The notes beneath the pieces are model-generated. The model worked only from the letters and a program-made list of their open reading frames with translations. It ran no database searches and had not been told where the DNA came from. A program made the position numbers and the translations under genes. Shown here one piece after another: positions 29,699-40,300 of a stretch of 64,000 nucleotides of DNA. This stretch comes from LD21 sp963715785. GTDB lineage: Bacteria; Bacteroidota; Bacteroidia; Bacteroidales; VadinHA17. Positions within the stretch are counted from its first letter, which is position 1. Each line of letters starts with the position of its first letter. Location of the stretch: positions 806,001 through 870,000 of the forward strand of contig OY970276.1 in NCBI GenBank assembly GCA_963715785.1, in the 5' to 3' direction.

Positions 29699-29729
29699 TT
29701 TGTCCATTATGAAATGTTTCGTAAATTTG
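29699..29729 (+). promoter_or_regulatory. Canonical Bacteroidota promoter of the AAA ATPase gene
   Basis: TTTG (29699-29702), a 19-bp spacer and TAAATTTG (29722-29729) fit the -33/-7 consensus exactly. The expected start near 29735 leaves a leader of about 30 nt before the ATG at 29768. Confidence 0.72.
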
Positions 29730-29767
29730 CTTCCGAAATATATCGCAACGAATAAATTCGCAATAAG

Positions 29768-30865
29768 ATGAAAACAAATCCTTTTAAATTCGGGTCAATA
29801 GTTGACGGACCATACTTTACCGACAGGGAGGATGAAATGGAGAGAATAGCCTCATACTTAAAAGGAGAAAACCACCTCATTCTGATCAGTCCCAGAAGAT
29901 ATGGAAAAACAAGTCTTATCAGGAAAATTGTCAATGAATCGAAACGAAATTATGTCTTTCTTGACATTCAGATTGTGCTTTCTGTTGAAGATTTTGCATC
30001 ACAGCTTCTGAAAAGGGTTTACCGTATCTTTCCGGTGCAAAAGCTTAAGAGTTATATAAAATCATTCAGGCTTATACCCGTTGTAAATATTAACCCTGTA
30101 ACAGGTGAGCCGTCAATATCTTTTAAACCGGGCTCCAGGGAACTGACTCCTCTGGAAGATGTATTGAATCTCATAGAAAAACTGGGAACCGATAATAAAA
30201 AGATTATAGTGGTGCTGGATGAGTTTCAGGATATTTTCAGGATTGATAAAACAATTGACAGGTTTCTCAGGTCTGTGATGCAGAATCAGAAACATATTAA
30301 TTATATTTTTATGGGCAGCAGTGAGTCAATGATCAGGGAGATATTTGAAAAGAAAAGTTCTTCGTTTTACCGTTTTGGTACCTTAATGACCCTGGGCAAA
30401 ATTAGTAAAGACAAGTTCACAGTATTTCTAAAAGAGAAGTTTGCTGATATTACTGATAAGAGTAAAGAATTATCACAAGAGATTCTTGATATTACAGATT
30501 CTCATCCATATTATACTCAGCAGCTTGCGTCCACGGTATGGGAACTGTTAGTACGATCCGGGTTTTCATCCGGCATTGCAGAAACTGCAGCAAATGAAAT
30601 TGTAAAGAGTCATGACAACGATTATGAGCGCTTGTGGCACAATTTTAACCGTACCGATATGATGGTACTGAATGGAATGTCGTCAGGCAACATTTCTCCG
30701 CTATCCGATGAGTTTTCGAGGCTGTTTGGAACAGGAGCATCCAGCACTGTATTCAGCACACTTCAACGTTTGACACACAAGGGAATAATATTAAAGGAGG
30801 GGTCGATTTACAGTATTGATGATCCGTTCTTTAAGAGATGGGTTGTTTTACGAAGAAATGAATAG
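29768..30865 (+). CDS. AAA+ ATPase of the archaeal-type ATPase (PF01637-like) family
   Basis: A 365-residue cytosolic P-loop protein. The N-terminus (NPFKFGSIVDGPYFTDRE) is the usual opening of this family, where the enzyme binds near a dimer or partner surface. The Walker A motif is SPRRYGKTSL with K47, the Walker B is IIVVLDEFQDIF with D151/E152, and a sensor-1-like GSSESMI lies near residue 178. The C-terminal ~90 residues look like a winged-helix domain (TLQRLTHKGIILKEGSIYSIDDPFFKRWV). Relatives belong to the STAND/MNS-like ATPases; their targets are mostly unknown. It has its own strong promoter and no partner gene. It sits in the repeat island with a toxin-antitoxin-type pair, so a defence or maintenance role is possible but unproven. 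Confidence 0.88.
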   Translation: MKTNPFKFGSIVDGPYFTDREDEMERIASYLKGENHLILISPRRYGKTSLIRKIVNESKRNYVFLDIQIVLSVEDFASQLLKRVYRIFPVQKLKSYIKSFRLIPVVNINPVTGEPSISFKPGSRELTPLEDVLNLIEKLGTDNKKIIVVLDEFQDIFRIDKTIDRFLRSVMQNQKHINYIFMGSSESMIREIFEKKSSSFYRFGTLMTLGKISKDKFTVFLKEKFADITDKSKELSQEILDITDSHPYYTQQLASTVWELLVRSGFSSGIAETAANEIVKSHDNDYERLWHNFNRTDMMVLNGMSSGNISPLSDEFSRLFGTGASSTVFSTLQRLTHKGIILKEGSIYSIDDPFFKRWVVLRRNE

Positions 30866-31036
30866 CTTGAAGAGTTTAAGGGTTGAATTTTGGCGTGAGG
30901 CGTGAGGTGTGAGGCGTGCGGCATGAGGCGTGAGGCGTGAGGCGTGAGGTTTGAGGCGTGAGGCGTGAGGTGTGAGGCGTGAGGCGTGAGCGTGAGGTGT
31001 GAGGAGTGAGGTGTGAGGTCTCGTTGAAGGGTTGAA
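30866..31036. repeat. GTGAGGY heptamer array between convergent genes
   Basis: A nonamer-type segment (TTGAAGAGTTTAAGGGTTGAA) is followed by a long, slightly varied run of GTGAGGC/GTGAGGT heptamers, then TTGAAGGGTTGAAA. The 7-bp period is not codon-compatible and no gene is seen. It fills the gap between the AAA ATPase and AbiEii-like genes. Confidence 0.9.
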
Positions 31037-31042
31037 AAGAGA

Positions 31043-31714
31043 TTAACTCTCTCCCGGTCCATATTCCTTATTAATTTCTCCGCGTATAAAAGACTGTATA
31101 TCCTGAGAGCTTACATTATACCTGGGTTCGAGAAGAGAAAATTTTTCTTCTTTTCTGAAAAGTGATCCATTTGAGATAATTCCGAGTATATTTTTTGTTT
31201 TCATACGATAATGAGAATATCGAGTGCTCTTAGATACTATTTCTTTTAAAGAAATTCCTTCTTTTAAAATGGAATAAATATCATAATAATCCCGGAATAG
31301 ATTTCTCCGCGACATAACTTCAAGTTTCATTGCTCCAATGGAATTTACTGAAGCCAGATTTATGTAATCAAATGTGCATCCGGTTTGTATTTCGCTGAAA
31401 GTCGTTATTGCGTTGGAATAAAAAGTAATTTTAATGTCATCAAGGAAAAAATTAACCTGATAAAGATCTATAATATCCGTTCTGACATTTCCGATGGTTT
31501 TCAGGAATTTTTCCAATTCCGGCCAATTCACTTCTTTATTCAGAGTCTCCGGATTATCCTGCCATTTACAAAAATCAAGATCTTCACTGAGTCTGTTATT
31601 GATTTGTATTGAAAGAGTTGTTCCTCCTATCAGCATATATTCCTGAAGCAGATCTGATTTTTTTATCGCCTCAAACACTTTCAGACTTTGTCCGGTAAGT
31701 CCCTTGGGATTCAT
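31043..31714 (-). CDS. AbiEii/AbiGii-type nucleotidyltransferase toxin-like protein
   Basis: A 223-residue protein of the nucleotidyltransferase AbiEii/AbiGii family (PF08843), the toxin class of type IV/AbiE-like toxin-antitoxin systems; some relatives modify tRNA 3' ends. The active-site motif is present: LIGGTTLSIQ (G30, G31) followed by RLSEDLDF with S43, D45 and D47. The second conserved block, MKLEVMSRRNLFRDYYDIYS, keeps the Lys/Arg and Asp residues expected in the family. Its ATG overlaps the TGA of the upstream gene by 4 bp (31711-31714), indicating translational coupling. It is shorter than AbiEii itself (~300 aa) but usual for the Bacteroidota branch. No signal peptide. Confidence 0.88.
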   Translation of the reverse strand: MNPKGLTGQSLKVFEAIKKSDLLQEYMLIGGTTLSIQINNRLSEDLDFCKWQDNPETLNKEVNWPELEKFLKTIGNVRTDIIDLYQVNFFLDDIKITFYSNAITTFSEIQTGCTFDYINLASVNSIGAMKLEVMSRRNLFRDYYDIYSILKEGISLKEIVSKSTRYSHYRMKTKNILGIISNGSLFRKEEKFSLLEPRYNVSSQDIQSFIRGEINKEYGPGES

Positions 31715-32046
31715 TGCAATGATAATATGTGTTTGTGACTGATTTTTTGAATATACTTCTCCGGACTTTTAATATGAAAATAAAGAAATGCCAGCAGAAG
31801 GTTCAGGGAATGATAAAATGGATCCTGTATTAAAATTTCTTTTATCCAGATTTCTCTGATAGTTCTATACGGATAAATAAGAAAGAGAGAATTTATGTCT
31901 TCGATATCGAGGTATATTAATACCTTTTCAATAAGTATTTCATCAGAAATATCATCTGCTTTTATATCAGCATAGGACCAGAATACCCTATTAATGATAA
32001 GCTTATCCACTAATTGACCTTTTAATATATTCTTTTTACGTTCCAT
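31711..32046 (-). CDS. DUF6922-like protein, probable cognate partner/antitoxin
   Basis: A 111-residue protein recognised from pattern only: an RVFWSY opening, then an ILIEKVLIYLDIEDINSLF helix and an IYPYRTIREIW segment, which match the small DUF6922-type proteins that often precede AbiEii-like genes in Bacteroidota. It overlaps the toxin-like gene by 4 bp and would be co-transcribed from the promoter at 32064-32071. The order (small gene first, toxin-like gene second) fits an antitoxin or accessory partner, though this family has no obvious DNA-binding motif here. The function is inferred from context. Confidence 0.68.
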   Translation of the reverse strand: MERKKNILKGQLVDKLIINRVFWSYADIKADDISDEILIEKVLIYLDIEDINSLFLIYPYRTIREIWIKEILIQDPFYHSLNLLLAFLYFHIKSPEKYIQKISHKHILSLQ

Positions 32047-32063
32047 TGTTTTGACGTATCATA

Positions 32064-32071
32064 CAAAAATA
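32064..32071 (-). promoter_or_regulatory. -7 element for the DUF6922/AbiEii operon
   Basis: On the minus strand TATTTTTG matches TAnnTTTG. It lies 17 nt before the ATG at 32046, so the leader would be only about 10-12 nt. No clear -33 element was seen. Confidence 0.5.
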
Positions 32072-32136
32072 CAGCATTCTGCAGAGATACATTCATCTTT
32101 TTAAAATTTTCTGAAGATCTTCATTAATGCTGCTTG

Positions 32137-32440
32137 GTGTGAGGTGTGAGGCGTGAGGCGTGAGGCGTGAGGCGACAGGAGTAAGGTGTGAGGTGCTTTT
32201 GTCTTTTATATTTAAACCCTTAAAACCTTAAACCTTTAAACCATCTTTGAAGGTGAATTAATTTTCAGAAAGAAAGTTCAAAAGTTATTTTATTCGTATT
32301 CCACTTATTGTGATGATTCCCACCCCCCTGATTCCTGATCCCTGATCTCTGATCCCTGATCTCTGATCTCTGATCCCTGATCTCTGATCTCTGATCTCTG
32401 ATCCCTGATCTCTGATCTCTGATTTCTGATCCCTGATCCC
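32137..32440. repeat. GTGAGGY array (32137-32195) and CTGATCY array (32328-32440)
   Basis: Two heptamer arrays are separated by about 130 bp of AT-rich sequence with no gene. The second is preceded by GATTCCCACCCCC, nearly the same junction (GATTCCCAACCCC) that links the two array types at about 33891-33905, so the two array types form a recurrent composite. Confidence 0.88.
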
Positions 32441-32582
32441 GTGTTAAAAGGCCTGAACTTCTTCAACCCCTTAAACCTCTTCAACCTCTTAAACTATTAG
32501 TAGCTTCAATCCCAGGAATTGTTGAAAGAGTTGAATGGGTTGAAAGGGTTGAAAGAGTTGAACCCGAATCTGGTTGAATGAA

Positions 32583-32942
32583 TTACTTATTCGCAGACTT
32601 TGCAAGGTTATTTATCATAAGTGAAATAGTATGAATATCGTTTCTTAATACAACCAGTGATCCGCCAGTAAGATAATTCAGGTCATTACTTATTATAATC
32701 TGGTTCAAAACTTCCATCAGACTCGAGAAAGCCATATTATAAAAGTGGGACTGATCTTTTCCCGATTTGCGTGAGGAACCCTCTGCAATATTTGAACACA
32801 CTGAAATTATTGCTCTCCTCATTTGTGAAGACATGCCAAATTTTTCAGAATCAGGAAATTGAGAGGTAAACTCATAAATCTTTTTGGTAAGTAGCCTGCA
32901 TTTATTCCATACCTCCAACTTTTCAAAACTAAATGTGTACAT
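32583..32942 (-). CDS. Four-helix-bundle protein (23S rRNA intervening-sequence/S23 family), copy 1
   Basis: A 119-residue protein of the four helix bundle family (PF05635), first known from ORFs in 23S rRNA intervening sequences and common as stand-alone genes in Bacteroidota. Family marks are FEKLEVWNKCRLLTKKIYEF in helix 1, the SSQMRRAIISVCSNIAEGSS signature and a helix with SSLMEVLNQI. It probably forms a homopentamer with a basic, possibly nucleic-acid-facing surface, but no function is established. No rRNA is nearby. Its protein is identical to copy 2 at 33136-33495. It is flanked on both sides by nonamer arrays of opposite polarity. The ATG at 32942 gives the canonical N-terminus. Confidence 0.9.
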   Translation of the reverse strand: MYTFSFEKLEVWNKCRLLTKKIYEFTSQFPDSEKFGMSSQMRRAIISVCSNIAEGSSRKSGKDQSHFYNMAFSSLMEVLNQIIISNDLNYLTGGSLVVLRNDIHTISLMINNLAKSANK

Positions 32943-33135
32943 GGATTTAATTATTAAGTTAATACAGCGATGACAGCTCTAATTTACATAAAAAAGTTGA
33001 ATGGGTTGATAGGGTTAAACTTCTTCAACTTCTTCAACCTCTTAAACTATTAGTAGCTTCAATCCCAGGAATTGTTCAAAGAGTTGAAAGGGTTGAAAGG
33101 GTTGAAAGAGTTGAACCCGAATCTGGTTGAATGAA

Positions 33136-33495
33136 TTACTTATTCGCAGACTTTGCAAGGTTATTTATCATAAGTGAAATAGTATGAATATCGTTTCTTA
33201 ATACAACCAGTGATCCGCCAGTAAGATAATTCAGGTCATTACTTATTATAATCTGGTTCAAAACTTCCATCAGACTCGAGAAAGCCATATTATAAAAGTG
33301 GGACTGATCTTTTCCCGATTTGCGTGAGGAACCCTCTGCAATATTTGAACACACTGAAATTATTGCTCTCCTCATTTGTGAAGACATGCCAAATTTTTCA
33401 GAATCAGGAAATTGAGAGGTAAACTCATAAATCTTTTTGGTAAGTAGCCTGCATTTATTCCATACCTCCAACTTTTCAAAACTAAATGTGTACAT
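33136..33495 (-). CDS. Four-helix-bundle protein (S23 family), copy 2
   Basis: The protein is identical in all 119 residues to copy 1, and the DNA of the coding part and leader reads the same. The lack of even synonymous change means the duplication is very recent or kept uniform by gene conversion. The upstream leader (GGATTTAATTATTAAG on the plus strand) is also duplicated, so both copies should be expressed alike. No transposase or integrase accompanies them. Whether the second copy adds dosage or is just a by-product of recombination between flanking nonamer arrays cannot be decided from sequence. Confidence 0.9.
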   Translation of the reverse strand: MYTFSFEKLEVWNKCRLLTKKIYEFTSQFPDSEKFGMSSQMRRAIISVCSNIAEGSSRKSGKDQSHFYNMAFSSLMEVLNQIIISNDLNYLTGGSLVVLRNDIHTISLMINNLAKSANK

Positions 33496-33559
33496 GGATT
33501 TAATTATTAAGTTAATACAGCGATGACAGCTCTAATTTACATAAAAAAGTTGAATGGGT

Positions 33560-33945
33560 TGATAGGGTTCAACTCCTTCAACTTCTTCAACTTCTTCAAC
33601 TTCTTCAACTTCTTCAACTTCTTCAACCCCTTAAACCCCTTCAACCTCTTAAACTAATAGTAGCTTCAATCCCAGGAATTGTTGAAAGGGTTGAAAGAGT
33701 TGAATGGGTTGAAAGGGTCGAACATCTTCAACTTCTTCAACCCCTTAAACCTCTTCAACCTCTTAAACCCCTTAAACTATTGGTAGCTTCACGCCAAGAA
33801 GTTGAAAGTGTTGAATGGGTTGAAAGAGTTGAAAGAGTTGAATTTTGGTTTGAGGCATGAGGAGTGAAGTGTGAGGCGTGAGGTGTGAGGTGATTCCCAA
33901 CCCCCTGATCCCTGATCTCTGATCCCTGATCCCTGATCCTTCAAC
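33560..33945. repeat. Mirrored nonamer arrays plus heptamer arrays
   Basis: Runs of CTTCAACTT nonamers (33570-33625) lead into TTAAAC...TAGTAGCTTCAATCCCAGG, followed by GTTGAAAGR nonamers, the reverse complement of the first type; the pattern then repeats once more (33722-33845). The two arms can pair as a long imperfect hairpin around the TAGTAGCTTC core. GTGAGGY and CTGATCY heptamers follow (33846-33945). Confidence 0.88.
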
Positions 33946-34302
33946 TTTTTATAATCACCTTGTCAAACCCATCCATGTTCCAAAAACCCTGATTGGCGTA
34001 ATTATTAAATGCGTTTATCAAAATCGACCCTGAGATTTAGATTTAGTAGATAAAAGGGGTTTAACTTTAGCTACGTTATTACAGATAAAGGATGCGCTTG
34101 GAAAGATCGTTGAGTTCGCTGTTAATCAGATAGATATCATCAGTTCTGTAATAAAGAATTATAAGATTTCAGTAATTAATCGGATCGGGTTTTAAAGGAA
34201 TACGACAAAACCTGGTGTGATTATTACTCACTAAACCGCAGGCGTATTTTGAAAACAACACAAGGAAATATTAAGGGTTATTTAAACTCAACTTTTCATA
34301 CC
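33946..34302. other. Leader region of giant gene 2, no gene seen
   Basis: About 350 bp of AT-rich sequence. No coding region and no exact TTTG-N19-TAnnTTTG promoter. A partial -7-like TATTTTG lies at 34245-34251, which would give a leader of roughly 45 nt to the ATG at 34303. Confidence 0.45.
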
Positions 34303-37300
34303 ATGAAGAGCCGAATTAATTTAGGTAAGCTGTTACTTGTTACAGGTTTCTGGCTGCTGATTGCAGGTAAAGCTATAGGGCAAAGTTGTCCTACAACACC
34401 TGTTATCTCTTTTAGTGCAGAGCAAAATATTTCTAGCACAACGGTTGAGGTTTGCACAACAATCCAAGGTGGGACAGACGCTGATCATACTGATATTGAC
34501 ACGAGGTCAGGTGGAACTGGTGGTGCAGGGATAGCGTACCATTGGCAATATTCATTCAATAATATCGATTGGACAACAGATCCGAATTACGCTCTAAACA
34601 GTAATTATAGAATATTGTCCTTTTTCACCACACCCGGGACTTATTATTTCCGGCTTTGGGTCACAAACACTGCCTGTCCCCTGGGTGTTTATAGTTCTGT
34701 TATAGTCCTGCATGTCAACGGTACCCTTCCAGCTTCACCAACTGCTTCAGCAAATCCCAGTTCAAGCTGTACTGCTGAAGGAACTCCTGTTTCTGTCACT
34801 TTTACAGCAGCAAATTGCACTGGAAATAATCCAACTATCCAGTGGTGGAATATTCAGTTTGGCGGAGGAGATAACCCAATTCATTCAGGTTCACCCTGGA
34901 CCACCCCAATTAATACAACAACAACTTACTGGGTATCTTGCAGAACAGGTACCAGTCTAAATAATTATTGCGAGAGCCCCAGAACACCTGTCACTGTAAC
35001 CGTAGGTCAGATGGGTAATATTGGATCCATAACAGGTTTGACAACTGTTTGTCCTGGACAAAGCAATGTGACCTATTCAATTGCCCCGATAGTAGGAGCA
35101 AACTATGCATGGAATTATTTAGGAACAGGCGCAAGCGGCTATTCTGTAAATTCTAACATAGTCAATGTAAATTTTACTAGCGGTGCAACAGGGGGTCTTT
35201 TATCAGTTACTGTCACTGGATGCGGATCACAATCAACAAATCTGTCTATTAGTGTAAATCCTTTACCTGCCCCGACAGTTGGAACTATAACTCAGCCAAA
35301 TTGTGAAACTGCAACCGGGTCTGTGTATTTAAGCGGGTTACCCGCAACAGGTACGTGGACACTAACACCCTTCCCCGCGGATATTGCACCAATTACCCAG
35401 ACAGGATCTTTCTGGACAGTTACCGGATTAACCCAGGCCACCACTTATCGATTTACAGTACAGACCGGAACAGACTGTATTTCGAACCAATCTTCAGATA
35501 TTATAATTAATGCCCGGCCAACTCCGGCGACTCCTCCTATTGCCGGGAATATTACTACCCCAACATGTCACACACCTGGTAGTGTAGATTTAAATGGTTT
35601 ACCTTCGGGAAACTGGACATTAACTCGAACTCCGGGAGGAGATACTCCTGGTTCAGGCGTAACAACCACTGTTTCCAATCTTGCTCCGGGAACCTATACA
35701 TTTACTGTGACCTCTGAATCAGGATGTACCTCAGGTCCTACAAATGTCATTATTCCCACAAATACTGATGTGCCCACAGCGCCTGTTGTCGAAGTGCCTG
35801 TACAGCCGACATGTAGTTCTGATGGAAGTGTAATGGTGAGTGGATTACCAACATCAGGTGCATGGCGACTAACGCTTCTGCCAGAAGGAACTTTTAAAGA
35901 TGGTAGTGGATTTAGTATTAATTGGACCGGGCTTGCCCAGGGAACCCACCATTTTACAGTTACTAACCAAGCTACATGTGAGTCTGGTTTATCTGCGGAT
36001 GTAATAATTTATGCCCGGCCAGCACCTCCTACTCCACCTTCTATTGGTACTATAACACAACCGACCTGCGGTGAACCGACAGGGAGTATCGCATTAAGTG
36101 GATTACCCGCAGGAAGCTGGACCTTGACGAGTTATCCCGGAGGGGATATCATATGGTCCGGAACAGACATCACTTTATCAGGTCTGGCAGCGAACCAGTC
36201 ATATTATTTTACCGTCACAACTTCTCCGGGATGTACATCCGATAACTCTGCTACCGCAAATATCGGCGCTGTACAGGCAAGTCCGCCTGCCCCGACAGTA
36301 GTTGTTACAGCGCAGCCCACATGCGCTTTAAATACAGGCACAATAGACGTATCGTCACCTTTAGGCGCCTACGAATATAACCTTGATGGAGGTGCCTGGC
36401 AGACTTCAACAACATTTTCAGGAGTAACACCTGGCAGCCATACAATTCGTGCCCGGAGTTCAATAGATATTGGATGTATATCAGGTACAACTCCAATTAG
36501 TGTAAATGCTCAACCATTAGTTCCAACAGCCTTCGCTGTAACCGGTGGAGGAGCATATTGTGCGGGTGGAACTGGTATGGCAGTTGGACTCGCCAATTCG
36601 CAATCAGGCGTCAGCTACCAATTACAGCTCGGTGGGTTAGATACCGGCTCGCCTGTTGTGGGAACAGGCTCGGCAATCTCCTTTGGTTTGCAGACTGCTG
36701 CCGGAACTTACACTGTTATTGCAACCAGCACAAGTGCCGGGAACTGCCAGTCTATGATGACAGGAAACCAAATGATCACAATTACACCTATACCTCCCAA
36801 GCCTACTGTGACCATAACTACCCAACCGACTTGTACGACGCCAAATGCGACTGTACAAGTCTCCGGATGGACAGGAACAGCCCAAGTCAAACGATGGCCA
36901 GGCGGAAGTGTAGTAGCTTTAGGGACTTCTCCAAGAACTATTACTTTACAACCATTAGGATTATCTTATCACTATACCTATCAAGCTATTGTCGTAGGCT
37001 CCTGTCAATCAGCTGATTCAGATCCTATAGATATTTTGTTACCCTTGTTAACAGCAAATGCAGGTACTGATCAGACTATCTGTTCGTCAGCCTCAGCCAC
37101 TCTTGCTGGAGGTATTGGGGGAGGAGCGGTATCAGGTACTTGGTCAGGAGGAACCGGAACTTACTTACCGAATAACACTACACTAAATGCTACTTATACA
37201 CCTAGTGCAGCTGAAATTGCTTCTGGGACAGCAGCTCTGACTCTTACAGCTAATGCTGTTGGTTCGTGCCCGGCTGTAAATGACCAGGTAATTATTACTA

Positions 37301-40300
37301 TTAACCCTGTTGCAACTGTTAATGCAGGTATTGATCAAACTGTATGTACTATATCTCCAATTCCATTAGGAGGATCTATTGGTGGTTCTGCAACGTCCGC
37401 AACTTGGTCAGGCGGGTCGGGGACTTTTACACCCAATAATACTACACTTAATGCTACATATACACCAAGTGCTGGCGAGATTTCAGCAGGGACAGTAACT
37501 TTGACACTTACAACAAATGATCCTGCCGGTCCTTGTGCGGCTGCATCAGATCAATTGATTCTAACTTTTTACCCACTTCTAGTACCGGGAGCTCATAACA
37601 CTTCACCACTTGAGGAATGCCAGGGATATAATCCCGATTCGCTTTTTTTTAATTCTCCGGCTATTTCTGGAGGAAGAAAACCTTATACTTACCAGTGGAG
37701 ATTAAACGGAACAAATATCGCTGGAGCTACCCAGGGTAATTATGATCCGCCTGTTTTAACTATTCCTGGTCCTTTTAGCTACAATTGCATTGTTCTAGAT
37801 GCATGCGGATCAACTTTTACAACTTCCCCGAAGGTTATAACTATTGTTCCGGAGCCATCAGTTAATATTTCAGGCCCCACTAGTATTTGTCAGAATGAAG
37901 TTGTTTCATTATCTGCTGATGTAATTGATGGGACTGGCACTTACTTATACGAATGGAGATCAGGTCCTACAGCAGTTGGACCATGGACTGCTATTTCTGG
38001 AGCAATTAACCAATTATATAGTCCTCTTACAAGTATTGCTGGCACATATTATTTTCAGGTACATATATATCCTGCACATCCGGAGTGTAATGAGGCAACT
38101 TCTTCTACTCTTACATTTACTGTTAATCCCAGTCTCCCGGCCAGCGTCAACATTGCTGCCAATCCTGCTGGAGCTATCTGTGCAGGCACATCTGTAATAT
38201 TTACTGCAACCCCCACAAACGGAGGAACAACACCAACATACCAGTGGAAGAAGGGTGGCGTAAACATACCCGGTGAAACTGGAGCTACATATACAACAAC
38301 AACTCTTGCCAACGGTGATGTGATTACTGTCACCATGACCTCCAATGCACTATGTGTCAGCGGATCACCGGCTACCTCCCCAGGTATCACTATGACTGTT
38401 AATCCCAGTCTCCCGGCCAGCGTCAACATTGCTGCCAATCCTGCTGGAGCTATCTGTGCAGGCACATCTGTAATATTTACTGCAACCCCCACAAACGGAG
38501 GAACAACACCAACATACCAGTGGAAGAAGGGTGGCGTAAACATACCCGGTGAAACTGGAGCTACATACACAACAACAACTCTTGCCAACGGTGATGTGAT
38601 TACCGTCACCATGACCTCCAATGCACTATGTGTCAGCGGATCGCCGGCTACCTCCCCAGGTATCACTATGACTGTTAATCCCAGTCTCCCGGCCAGCGTC
38701 AACATTGCTGCCAATCCTGCAGGAGCTATCTGTGCAGGCACATCTGTAATATTTACTGCAACCCCCACAAACGGAGGAACAACACCAACATACCAGTGGA
38801 AGAAGGGTGGCGTAAACATACCCGGTGAAACTGGAGCTACATATACAACAACAACTCTTGCCAACGGTGATGTGATTACTGTCACCATGACCTCCAATGC
38901 ACTATGTGTCAGCGGATCACCGGCTACCTCCCCAGGTATCAATATGACTGTTAATCCCAGTCTCCCGGCCAGCGTCAACATTGCTGCCAATCCTGCAGGA
39001 GCTATCTGTGCAGGCACATCTGTAATATTTACTGCAACCCCCACAAACGGAGGAACAACACCAACATACCAGTGGAAGAAGGGTGGCGTAAACATACCCG
39101 GTGAAACTGGAGCTACATATACAACAACAACTCTTGCCAACGGTGATGTGATCACTGTCACCATGACCTCCAATGCACTATGTGTCAGCGGATCACCGGC
39201 TACCTCCCCAGGTATCAATATGACTGTTAATCCCAGTCTCCCGGCCAGCGTCAACATTGCTGCCAATCCTGCAGGAGCTATCTGTGCAGGCACATCTGTA
39301 ATATTTACTGCAACCCCCACAAACGGAGGAACAACACCAACATACCAGTGGAAGAAGGGTGGCGTAAACATACCCGGTGAAACTGGAGCTACATACACAA
39401 CAACAACTCTTGCCAACGGTGATGTGATCACTGTCACCATGACCTCCAATGCACTATGTGTCAGCGGATCACCGGCTACCTCCCCAGGTATCAATATGAC
39501 TGTTAATCCCAGTCTCCCGGCCAGCGTCAACATTGCTGCCAATCCTGCAGGAGCTATCTGTGCAGGCACATCTGTAATATTTACTGCAACCCCCACAAAC
39601 GGAGGAACAACACCAACATACCAGTGGAAGAAGGGTGGCGTAAACATACCCGGTGAAACTGGAGCTACATATACAACAACAACTCTTGCCAACGGTGATG
39701 TGATCACTGTCACCATGACCTCCAATGCACTATGTGTCAGCGGATCACCGGCTACCTCCCCAGGTATCAATATGACTGTTAATCCCAGTCTCCCGGCCAG
39801 CGTCAACATTGCTGCCAATCCTGCTGGAGCTATCTGTGCAGGCACATCTGTAATATTTACTGCAACCCCCACAAACGGAGGAACAACACCAACATACCAG
39901 TGGAAGAAGGGTGGCGTAAACATACCCGGTGAAACTGGAGCTACATATACAACAACAACTCTTGCCAACGGTGATGTGATTACTGTCACCATGACCTCCA
40001 ATGCACTATGTGTCAGCGGATCACCGGCTACCTCCCCAGGTATCAATATGACTGTTAATCCCAGTCTCCCGGCCAGCGTCAACATTGCTGCCAATCCTGC
40101 TGGAGCTATCTGTGCAGGCACATCTGTAATATTTACTGCAACCCCCACAAACGGAGGAACAACACCAACATACCAGTGGAAGAAGGGTGGCGTAAACATA
40201 CCCGGTGAAACTGGAGCTACATATACAACAACAACTCTTGCCAACGGTGATGTGATTACTGTCACCATGACCTCCAATGCACTATGTGTCAGCGGATCAC

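Larger units (their letters stand above)
32479..33590. repeat. 553-bp tandem duplication carrying a four-helix-bundle gene
   Basis: Two direct copies (about 32479-33031 and 33032-33590) are offset by exactly 553 bp. The coding parts are identical; only a few changes lie in the nonamer stretch (GTTGAAAGAG versus GTTCAAAGAG). Each copy starts with a TTAAACTATTAGTAGCTTCA core and GTTGAARRG nonamers, and ends in GTTGAATGGGTTGATAGGG. Further partial cores lie near 33650 and 33776 without a gene. Confidence 0.93.

Noticed and set aside
29463..29777. 104-codon minus-strand frame rich in SHLTPQ-like repeats
   Set aside because: It is a reading of the heptamer and nonamer arrays, whose 7-bp period does not keep codon meaning.
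30808..31062. 84-codon minus-strand frame of HASHLTPHAS repeats
   Set aside because: It is a translation of the GTGAGGY array and overlaps the ends of two real genes.
32479..33590. Insertion sequence or transposon
   Set aside because: No transposase, terminal inverted repeats or target duplications; the only gene is a four-helix-bundle protein.
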